DNA of 7,664 nucleotides, taken from NCBI GenBank assembly GCA_937895775.1, contig CALBLD010000117.1, positions 1 through 7,664 of the forward strand, written 5' to 3'. Below the pieces are notes generated by a model that was given only the letters and a program-made list of their open reading frames with translations, had not been told where the DNA came from and did no database searches. This DNA is from an uncultured Clostridia bacterium. GTDB taxonomy: Bacteria; Bacillota; Clostridia; Oscillospirales; CAG-272. Position 1 is the stretch's first letter; each line of letters starts with the position of its first letter. Shown piece after piece: positions 1 through 5,306 of this stretch. The position numbers and the translations under genes are program-made.

Positions 1-1642
1 GAAGTGCGATCTTTGTCTCAGCCGCCGTTTCTCCGAGAAGCGACGCTATCTCCTGGACTATCCGCATCTGCTTATCGACCACCTTATCGGCGATTTCGAC
101 GGTCTGACGGCTTATATTCTCTTTCTTCTCCTTCTGTGCCTCTTCCTCGGTAACATCGCGCAGGATACAGACGAGCAGTCTGTACTCTCTGTCGTAGACG
201 ATCGTTTCCTCGACATATCTTTCATACTCCGCAAGATATGTGCGCTTGTTGTGGATCGGTCTTCCGCTGTCAAGCACGTCGGCAAAATCGCACGGATCAA
301 GAATCCTTACGACGCTGTCGCCGAGTACGTCGGACGCAAGCCGTATATTGAGCATCTTCTGCGCCGCTCTGTTGATCTGCTGAACTTCCAGCTTTTCGTT
401 GAGTACAATAAGCCCGTTCGTCGTATTTCTGACGATAGTGTCCGAGAAGCTCTCCGCCTTGTCCTTGAGATAGGGCAGGCACATGGAGATTTCCGCCTTG
501 CCGCGGCATATCGCGATTGCCTTTTCACGACAGCTGTCATATCCGCAGGAACCGCAGTTAAGCTCATCCGACGGCTTCGTCTTGCCCATCTGCCTGAGCG
601 TTTCCTTTATCTGTTCCTCGGACGGCATCGGCTCTTTACGATCGATCGCGGTAAATACCTTGCGAAGCTTCACTTCGTCCGGCTGATCGACCGCAAAATC
701 GTCTTTGCCCGCAAAATGCTCGACCGCAATGTAATCCCTGACCGGAGAACGGTGGAATTTTTCCATAACAGGTCCGCCGACGCAGCTTCCCGCACATGCC
801 GACATTTCTATGAAACAGCGGTGTATTTTCCCCTCTTCGATATCGCGCAGTGCGGCGATACAGTTTTCGGTACCGTCTATCGACATATATGTATACCCGG
901 GATCCTTGTCGGTCATCGACTTTATTACGCCGCCGGTTGTCGGGAAAAGACGCGCCCTGCTGTTTTCGTCGCTGTCCGGCTCGGATTTCGGTTCGACTCC
1001 CTCTGCCCTGAACCATGCGGTCAGCTCGTCAAAGGTCAGCACTGCATCGACAAATCCCGTATAATATGAGGCTTCATCTTTTTTTGCAACACAGGGACCC
1101 ACAAATACCGTCTTTGCCGTCGGATAACGGCGTTTTATATCACGGCAGTGTGCCTGCATTGGGGAAAGAACGTCGGCAAGAAAGGCAAGCTCGGCGGGAT
1201 AATACTTCTGTATGAGCAGATTCACCGAATGACAGCAGGAGGTTATGATTATATCCCTCGTCTGCTCGTGCGTCATGCGCTCGTATTCCTTTTTGACGAT
1301 CGTCGCACCGATCGCGGTCTCTTCGGCATCGAAAAAGCCGAGCTTTTTTATTGCCTCGCGCATGGCGGCAATCCCGACGCCCTCGTAGTTTGCAACAAAA
1401 GACGGCGCAAGGCTGACGATGACCGGATCGGAGCCTCCGAGAAGCACCTTTACCTTTTCGGTCTCGTCAACTATCTGTTTTGCGTTCTGCGGACATACGA
1501 CAAAGCATTGTCCGCAAAGAATGCACTCATTACCTATGATATACGCCTGATTTCCCGAAAATCTTATCGATTTTACCGGGCAGTGACGTATACACTTATA
1601 ACAGTTTTTGCAGTTCGATTTTTTCAGTGTCAGACAGTCCAT
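1..1642 (-). CDS. hydS: Sensory [FeFe] hydrogenase HydS with PAS domain (3'-truncated)
   Basis: 547 residues are visible from ATG 1642 (AAGGGG about ten bases upstream); the frame runs off the window. Domains in order: two ferredoxin-type [4Fe-4S] sites, C11-x2-C14-x2-C17-x3-C21-P and C40-x2-C43-x2-C46-x3-C50-P; an H-cluster domain (about 70-320) with TSCCHS (134-139), GPCVAKKDE (182-190) and EMSACAGSC (279-287); an extra [4Fe-4S] domain with C363-x2-C366-x4-C371-x16-C388; a PAS domain (about 400-500); and a tail with DKQMRIVQEIASLLGETAAE (523-542). The H-cluster motifs differ from catalytic enzymes, where TSCCPxW, MPCxxKxxE and ExMACxxGC are usual; the PAS domain and tail mark a sensory (group C, phosphatase-associated) enzyme. 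Its probable role is to sense H2 or redox state and signal to a partner such as a SpoIIE-type phosphatase, expected just outside the window. Cytosolic; no signal peptide. Confidence 0.93.
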   Translation of the reverse strand, partial: MDCLTLKKSNCKNCYKCIRHCPVKSIRFSGNQAYIIGNECILCGQCFVVCPQNAKQIVDETEKVKVLLGGSDPVIVSLAPSFVANYEGVGIAAMREAIKKLGFFDAEETAIGATIVKKEYERMTHEQTRDIIITSCCHSVNLLIQKYYPAELAFLADVLSPMQAHCRDIKRRYPTAKTVFVGPCVAKKDEASYYTGFVDAVLTFDELTAWFRAEGVEPKSEPDSDENSRARLFPTTGGVIKSMTDKDPGYTYMSIDGTENCIAALRDIEEGKIHRCFIEMSACAGSCVGGPVMEKFHRSPVRDYIAVEHFAGKDDFAVDQPDEVKLRKVFTAIDRKEPMPSEEQIKETLRQMGKTKPSDELNCGSCGYDSCREKAIAICRGKAEISMCLPYLKDKAESFSDTIVRNTTNGLIVLNEKLEVQQINRAAQKMLNIRLASDVLGDSVVRILDPCDFADVLDSGRPIHNKRTYLAEYERYVEETIVYDREYRLLVCILRDVTEEEAQKEKKENISRQTVEIADKVVDKQMRIVQEIASLLGETAAETKIAL

Positions 1643-1661
1643 TGGACGGCTTCCCCTTTCC

Positions 1662-1675
1662 GTAAAATGTAAAAT
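1662..1675. repeat. 7-bp tandem repeat (GTAAAAT twice) upstream of hydS
   Basis: Two adjacent identical 7-mers in the 48-base gap between the ferredoxin gene and hydS. The same gap contains a 6-bp inverted repeat (1647-1652 with 1684-1689) whose long loop includes the hydS ribosome binding site. These could be chance in an AT-rich spacer. Confidence 0.6.
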
Positions 1676-1690
1676 ACAGGTGCAAGCCGG

Positions 1691-1930
1691 TTATACCCCG
1701 GCAAGAATGGTATTGTTGAAGAAATCGTCAACCGTTGTCGGCGAAACCGAATGAAATTCTCCGTCAACCGTCACACAGACGCCCTGCTGACATTTTCCCA
1801 TGCAGAAGGTTCCGGCAAGTTCCACCTTGTCGGCAAGACCGTGATCTCCGACAAGCTGCTGAAGACGCTCCACAACTCTGCGCGAGCCTTTGATATGACA
1901 TGATGATCCGATACAAATTGTGACTTTCAT
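1691..1930 (-). CDS. Thioredoxin-like [2Fe-2S] ferredoxin (NuoE/HydC C-terminal type)
   Basis: 79 residues from ATG 1930, beginning MKVTICIGSSCHIKGS as is usual for this family. The four cluster ligands are C6-x4-C11 and C43-x3-C47, the thioredoxin-fold ferredoxin pattern also found at the C-terminus of NuoE and HydC; C52 is an additional cysteine. It is a small soluble electron carrier or redox partner. Stand-alone copies next to hydS occur in clostridial hydrogenase loci, where they may relay electrons to or from the sensor or supply the NuoE-type function of a nearby bifurcating hydrogenase. The start is uncertain: no Shine-Dalgarno lies within 15 bases of ATG 1930, and the frame stays open back to TTG 1984, which has none either. 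The ATG is chosen because it matches the family N-terminus; the upstream residues (rich in Gly, Ala and Asp) do not resemble the family. hydS begins 48 bases downstream. Confidence 0.9.
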   Translation of the reverse strand: MKVTICIGSSCHIKGSRRVVERLQQLVGDHGLADKVELAGTFCMGKCQQGVCVTVDGEFHSVSPTTVDDFFNNTILAGV

Positions 1931-1939
1931 AGATTTTGC

Positions 1940-1972
1940 GGGACCGGCGCCGTCAAAATCGGCGCGGCTCCC
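1940..1972 (-). promoter_or_regulatory. Hairpin in the ferredoxin gene leader, between Shine-Dalgarno and ATG
   Basis: The RNA can form a 6-bp inner stem (GCGCCG with CGGCGC, 1960-1965 with 1947-1952, 7-base loop) and a 4-bp outer stem (GGGA with UCCC, 1969-1972 with 1940-1943) separated by a symmetrical 3x3 internal loop. It lies nine bases before ATG 1930 and three bases after AAAGGA (1976-1981). There is no U-tract, so a terminator is unlikely; a role in translation initiation is proposed. Confidence 0.55.
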
Positions 1973-1982
1973 AATTCCTTTC

Positions 1983-2004
1983 AAAGATAATTAAAAGATA
2001 ATTA
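1983..2004. repeat. Perfect 11-bp tandem repeat (AAAGATAATTA twice)
   Basis: Plus-strand positions 1983-1993 and 1994-2004 are identical 11-mers placed head to tail between the rex stop and the ferredoxin gene, immediately downstream of the candidate -10 box. The 11-bp period is about one DNA helical turn, which would put both copies on the same DNA face. It may be a regulator site or a simple slippage duplication. Confidence 0.85.
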
Positions 2005-2030
2005 TTATATTTTCTTGTTCAGATAGGCAA
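2004..2030 (-). promoter_or_regulatory. Candidate internal promoter overlapping the rex stop codon
   Basis: On the minus strand a perfect TATAAT (2009-2004) overlaps the rex TAA. TTGCCT (2030-2025) is a possible -35 with a 15-base spacer, shorter than the usual 16-18. Transcription would begin near 1997 and give the ferredoxin-hydS genes their own leader of about 65 bases. It is a plausible secondary promoter, not a certain one, because AT-rich gaps produce such matches by chance. Confidence 0.35.
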
Positions 2031-2619
2031 GCGAAAGTGCCATGTTTTCATACTGAACCGGTATGCCTGCGGGCAGATTCAGAACGGTCGGCGCAAAGCA
2101 CCATATCCCTTTCACCCTGCATTTTACCAGCTCGTCGCACACCTTCTGCGCGGCAGCTGCCGGAACGGTAATTATTCCGATCCCCGCATCATGCTCTCTG
2201 CAGAAACGGGACAGCTCGGACATCGGAAGTATCGGCTTGCCGTTCTGGCTTTTCTCGGGAAGTTTCACCGAAACATCAAACGCCGCCGCGACATTGATTC
2301 CGTATTCGCCAAAGCCGGAGTAGTCGAGAAGTGCCCTTCCGAGCTTTCCCGCTCCGACTATAACGACCTCTGTCGTTTTTTCTCCCCGCAGGTAGTTTTC
2401 GATAGCAAGCATAAGCTCGCCGATATTGTAGCCGGTTTTCGGTCTGCCGGCTCCGCTCACCGAGCCGAGGTCTTTCCTGACACGGACCTCCCCCATTCTG
2501 AGTTCTCTTGCTATCGTGGTCGCCGATATATTATCGGCTTTGCTTTCTTTTTCTTTCAGATATTTCAGATAGACCGGCAGACGTCCCATAGTTGCTTTCG
2601 ATACATCGGGTTGTTTCAT
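2005..2619 (-). CDS. rex: Redox-sensing transcriptional repressor Rex
   Basis: 204 residues, the usual Rex size. The N-terminal winged helix (about 1-80) contains the segment ISATTIARELRMG (31-43) and the recognition-helix core VRVRKDL (45-51), followed by the wing region with GYNIGEL (63-69). The C-terminal half is a Rossmann NADH-binding domain: VVIVGAGKLGRAL (85-97) is the glycine loop, AAAFD ends at Asp115, which should contact the adenosine ribose, and GIWCFAPTVLNLP (171-183) is the conserved wall of the site. The C-terminal helix reads YENMALSLAYLN (190-201), the domain-swapped helix of the dimer. Rex releases DNA when NADH/NAD+ rises and typically controls fermentative and hydrogenase genes. 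The wing sequence GSVSGAGRPKTGY (52-64) differs from the FGEFGKRGVGY type of bacilli, placing it in a clostridial variant subgroup. It lies between the fumarate reductase and hydrogenase-sensor genes. I saw no clear Rex operator in the window, so its targets, including autoregulation, remain unknown. Confidence 0.95.
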   Translation of the reverse strand: MKQPDVSKATMGRLPVYLKYLKEKESKADNISATTIARELRMGEVRVRKDLGSVSGAGRPKTGYNIGELMLAIENYLRGEKTTEVVIVGAGKLGRALLDYSGFGEYGINVAAAFDVSVKLPEKSQNGKPILPMSELSRFCREHDAGIGIITVPAAAAQKVCDELVKCRVKGIWCFAPTVLNLPAGIPVQYENMALSLAYLNKKI

Positions 2620-2626
2620 AGGTATA

Positions 2627-2632
2627 TCCTTT
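2627..2632 (-). promoter_or_regulatory. Ribosome binding site AAAGGA that fixes the rex start
   Basis: AAAGGA lies seven bases before ATG at 2619. The longer frame would start at TTG 2640 and places this Shine-Dalgarno inside the coding region, so the 204-residue form is preferred. Confidence 0.75.
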
Positions 2633-2646
2633 CTAAGCAAAGAGTT

Positions 2647-2979
2647 TTATTTCGATACAGCCGCCGCGGCTTCCGCCTCTTTGTCAAGTTTTTTGTTTCT
2701 GAAATAGAGTGCAACATCGATCGATATCTCAACGAAATTGAGTACATAGAAGAAGAAGCTCAATACGAATATAAATCCGGATTTGGGCGTCACGCCGAAT
2801 GCGCCTGTTGCTTCAATAATTTTTTTGGCAATACCGCAGGCATAACCGACGAGAAGGAACACCTCAAAGAAGAGGCTCTTGCCCTTCGCCGTGCGGGACA
2901 CGATCGATTTGCGTATCGATATCGGCCATGAAAGACCGAAACAAAAAATTGTAAGTGCTTCAAGTAAATCAACAATCAT
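2647..2979 (-). CDS. Small three-helix PQ-loop (SemiSWEET-like) membrane protein
   Basis: 110 residues with three hydrophobic segments at about 3-22, 36-56 and 68-93, and a charged lysine- and alanine-rich C-terminal tail. The first loop reads SWPISIRKSIVSRTAKGKSL (17-36), close to the PQ-loop pattern in which Pro is followed by a basic stretch and then Lys-Gly-x-Ser; here the hallmark Pro-Gln is Pro19-Ile20. The single-repeat, three-helix length is that of SemiSWEET transporters, which work as homodimers. The third helix contains an Asn81. ATG start with GAGGAG about nine bases upstream. It lies 20 bases after the fumarate-reductase-like flavoprotein gene and 27 bases before rex, so it is in the same transcript. 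It could move a small solute connected with the pathway or act as a membrane tether or sensor; the sequence does not decide. It is not a FrdC/FrdD anchor: no heme-ligand histidines are seen in the helices. Confidence 0.75.
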   Translation of the reverse strand: MIVDLLEALTIFCFGLSWPISIRKSIVSRTAKGKSLFFEVFLLVGYACGIAKKIIEATGAFGVTPKSGFIFVLSFFFYVLNFVEISIDVALYFRNKKLDKEAEAAAAVSK

Positions 2980-2999
2980 TTTTATATCTCCTCAGTCGG

Positions 3000-4598
3000 T
3001 TATCTTTTATGCCTGTAATCGGGCAGAAGCATCGGCGATACCTTGTCGGTAACCACGCCTGCCGCCTCACGCGCCGCATCAAAAGCGGCAATATGATCGA
3101 GTGTGAGTCTGCCGACCGTCACGTCCTTCGAATGTTCGCCCGCGTTCTTTCCCGCACTTCTGCCGAACACGATTATGTCAAGCAGTGAATTGCCCATAAG
3201 ACGGTTTCTGCCGTGGATGCCTCCGACCGCTTCGCCCGCAACATAGAGATTCTCCACATTCGGGGTCTGTCCGTCAACATTTATGTCGATTCCGCCGTTC
3301 TGGTAATGCAGTGTGGGATAAACGAGTATCGGTTCTTTCCTTATATCTATGCCGTAAGCGGCAAACATGCGCATCATTGCGGGGATGCGTCTTTCGATGG
3401 TTCCCTCTCCGCCTATCGCTTCAATCATCGGCGTATCAAGCCAGACGGCTTTGCCGCTTCCGGTATCGACGCCTTTGCCGCGGTCGGAACATTCTCTGAT
3501 TATTCCCGCCGCCGCAACGTCGCGCGTTTCAAGCGGATGCATGAAGACCTCGCCGTCGCGGTTGACAAGCTTTGCTCCGAGCGATCTGACCTTTTCGGTC
3601 ACGAGCGCACCGAAGATCTGCTGAGGATATGCCGCACCGGTCGGATGATACTGAAGGGTATCGGCATAAAGAAGCTTTGCGCCGACTCTGTATGCAAGCA
3701 CCAGTCCGTCTGCGGTTGCGCCGTAGTGGTTGGAGGTCGGGAATCCCTGATAATGCATTCTTCCCGCGCCGCCTGTCGCTATAATTACAGTCTTTGCGCG
3801 CGCAACGAGCAGTTCCTCTGTCTCCATGTTCATGAGCACCGCACCCGCCGCTCTGCCGTTTTCGTCAAGGATCAGCTCGATCGCGGATGTGAAATCGACG
3901 ACCGGGATACCGCGGTTGAGGACTTCGTCACGGAGGGTACGCATGATCTCGGCACCCGAATAGTCCTTTGCGGCGTGCATACGCTTTCTTGATGTTCCGC
4001 CGCCGTGAGTGGTTATCATCGTACCGTCGGGGGCCTTGTCAAATTCGACTCCGAGATCGTTGAGCCACTTTATCGCTCCGGGAGCGTCGCAGACAAGCTT
4101 TGCGAGCAGATCGCGCTTTGCGGCAAAATGTCCGCCGCCGTAAGCATCGACGAAATGGATTGCGGGAGAATCGTTCGGCTTATCCGCCGCCTGAATGCCG
4201 CCCTCCGCCATCATTGTATTTGCGTCTCCGATGCGGAGCTTTGTCACGATCATGACCTTTGCGCCGGTGTTTGCGGCTTCGATTGCCGCCGCGGAACCCG
4301 CACCGCCGCCGCCGATGATAAGTACATCGACATCATAGTCGATCTTCCCGAGATCGACATCCGAAGCCTTTATCCGGCTCTTTGCCGAAAGCATATCGCA
4401 GAGTTCGTGCGGAACCTGCTCTCCCTTGTTCGGTCCGAACATCAGCGTCGAAAATTCGCTCTTTTTATAATCGGGATGATATGCCGCAAGGAGCGCGTCC
4501 TTTTCGTCGGCTGTCATGCGCACCTTTTCGGAGGCGATGTTCGCTTCTCTTGCCGCCTCGACCGCTTTCAGCGATTCTTCAAATTCTTTTGAATACAA
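3000..4598 (-). CDS. Fumarate reductase/succinate dehydrogenase-type flavoprotein (soluble, non-covalent FAD predicted)
   Basis: A 532-residue flavoprotein counted from TTG at 4598. An N-terminal extension of about 88 residues precedes the Rossmann motif IGGGGAGSAAA (95-105). Conserved active-site features of the fumarate reductase family are present: QYHPTGA (316-322, His318), TEKVR (334-338, Arg338, the proton-shuttle position), PTLHYQNGG (428-436, His431), and AGE-x4-IHGRNRLMGNSLLD (455-474, catalytic Arg466). In E. coli-type enzymes a histidine before the AQGGI motif binds FAD covalently; here the matching segment is NTMMAEGGI (127-135), so the histidine position is Asn127. The capping-helical C-terminal domain of SdhA is mostly absent. 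Expected reaction: fumarate to succinate, or a related enoate reduction, in the cytosol. L-aspartate oxidase is a less likely reading because the gene sits behind a TfrB-like iron-sulfur gene and has no NadA/NadC neighbours. Substrate is inferred from conserved residues. Confidence 0.9.
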   Translation of the reverse strand: MYSKEFEESLKAVEAAREANIASEKVRMTADEKDALLAAYHPDYKKSEFSTLMFGPNKGEQVPHELCDMLSAKSRIKASDVDLGKIDYDVDVLIIGGGGAGSAAAIEAANTGAKVMIVTKLRIGDANTMMAEGGIQAADKPNDSPAIHFVDAYGGGHFAAKRDLLAKLVCDAPGAIKWLNDLGVEFDKAPDGTMITTHGGGTSRKRMHAAKDYSGAEIMRTLRDEVLNRGIPVVDFTSAIELILDENGRAAGAVLMNMETEELLVARAKTVIIATGGAGRMHYQGFPTSNHYGATADGLVLAYRVGAKLLYADTLQYHPTGAAYPQQIFGALVTEKVRSLGAKLVNRDGEVFMHPLETRDVAAAGIIRECSDRGKGVDTGSGKAVWLDTPMIEAIGGEGTIERRIPAMMRMFAAYGIDIRKEPILVYPTLHYQNGGIDINVDGQTPNVENLYVAGEAVGGIHGRNRLMGNSLLDIIVFGRSAGKNAGEHSKDVTVGRLTLDHIAAFDAAREAAGVVTDKVSPMLLPDYRHKR

Positions 4599-4606
4599 GC
4601 TTATCA

Positions 4607-4612
4607 CTCCTT
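4607..4612 (-). promoter_or_regulatory. Ribosome binding site that selects the TTG start of the flavoprotein gene
   Basis: The minus strand reads TAAGGAGTGAT from 4613 to 4603, an almost full match to the 16S rRNA tail, beginning at the stop codon of the iron-sulfur subunit. AAGGAG ends eight bases before TTG at 4598. The in-frame GTG at 4607 falls inside the Shine-Dalgarno itself, so it is a poor initiator. Confidence 0.7.
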
Positions 4613-5285
4613 ACTTTTCAATGTCCCTGTTGTTGTACAGCTCTTTCAGCTCATCGACCGGCTTATCCATAAGTGCTTCGATAAGCTCTTTGAAGCTGCC
4701 GTCGTTTATCTCGCGCACGCGCTCTTCAAGATGCGCTGATTTCGGAGCGAGATATTTGCCGTTCAGTCTGCGTGCAAGCATTGCAACCTGCGGATGCGAT
4801 ATACCCGCCGGACAGCGTGACGAGCAGACCCCGCACATTACGCAGTCGAACGATTCTTCGGCACATTTGTCGAGTTCGCCGCGCTGTGCATATGCGATAT
4901 ACTGCATCACGTTCAGTTTCTGGGTACAGCTTTTCGTACATGCATTACAGCCGACGCAGGCGTATATCTCGGGATAGAGCTGCATCATGATCTGCTGGGT
5001 CGGCTTGATCTTTTCGATGTCGTATACCTGCTTTACAAGCGGGAAGAAGGGCAGCGTTGCCACATACATGTCGTTTTCGACCTTGGTCTGGCATGCAAGA
5101 CAGGTATGCAGGGTGCGATCACCCTTTATCCTGTATATGGTTGCGCATGCGCCGCAGAAACCGTTGCGGCATCCGCATCCGCGCACCAGACGGTACCCGG
5201 CATATTCCATTGCGCGCATGATCGTCAGATCGTCGGGGACAGTGTAACGCTTGCCGAAAAAGTAGACATTAACCGTATTTTCCAT
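4611..5285 (-). CDS. Fumarate reductase-type iron-sulfur subunit, soluble ([2Fe-2S] plus two [4Fe-4S])
   Basis: A 224-residue protein organised like SdhB/FrdB/TfrB. Residues about 1-80 form a plant-type ferredoxin domain with C39-x4-C44-x2-C47-x14-C62 as [2Fe-2S] ligands; extra cysteines sit at 37 and 65. Two further sites follow: C110-x2-C113-x2-C116-x3-C120 (followed by Thr, not Pro) and C148-x2-C151-x2-C154-x3-C158-P. Quinone-linked SdhB/FrdB proteins normally carry a [3Fe-4S] cluster last, because one ligand of that motif is replaced; here all four are present, so [4Fe-4S] is predicted. TfrB of methanogens has an additional C-terminal HdrB-like cysteine-rich domain; this protein ends about 65 residues after the last cluster without one. 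It sits between the NAD(P)H-reactive subunit gene and the flavoprotein gene (gaps 21 bases, and overlapping ribosome binding site), so it is the probable electrical link between them. ATG start with AGAGG about eight bases upstream. Confidence 0.9.
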   Translation of the reverse strand: MENTVNVYFFGKRYTVPDDLTIMRAMEYAGYRLVRGCGCRNGFCGACATIYRIKGDRTLHTCLACQTKVENDMYVATLPFFPLVKQVYDIEKIKPTQQIMMQLYPEIYACVGCNACTKSCTQKLNVMQYIAYAQRGELDKCAEESFDCVMCGVCSSRCPAGISHPQVAMLARRLNGKYLAPKSAHLEERVREINDGSFKELIEALMDKPVDELKELYNNRDIEK

Positions 5286-5306
5286 TCTATTTACCTCTTG
5301 TCCTTA

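Noticed and set aside
636..1016. Minus-strand open frame of 126 codons in another frame of hydS
   Set aside because: The hydS frame carries the H-cluster motifs without interruption here, so this frame is a same-strand shadow.
251..1069. Plus-strand open frame of 272 codons
   Set aside because: It is antisense to hydS, whose domains are recognisable throughout. The product is arginine- and histidine-rich with no known motif, and it has no convincing ribosome binding site.
1940..1972. Rho-independent terminator after rex
   Set aside because: The stem is stable, but no U-run follows it on the minus strand and the next bases lead directly into the ferredoxin ATG.
2620..2646. Separate promoter and Rex operator immediately upstream of rex
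   Set aside because: The 27-base gap contains only the ribosome binding site; I saw no -10/-35 pair and no TTGTTAA-type half sites. Rex is more likely transcribed from upstream.
3000..4598. L-aspartate oxidase (NadB)
   Set aside because: The Rossmann and catalytic motifs are shared with NadB, but the adjacent TfrB/FrdB-type gene and NAD(P)H-reductase genes, and the absence of NadA or NadC, favour a fumarate reductase-type enzyme.
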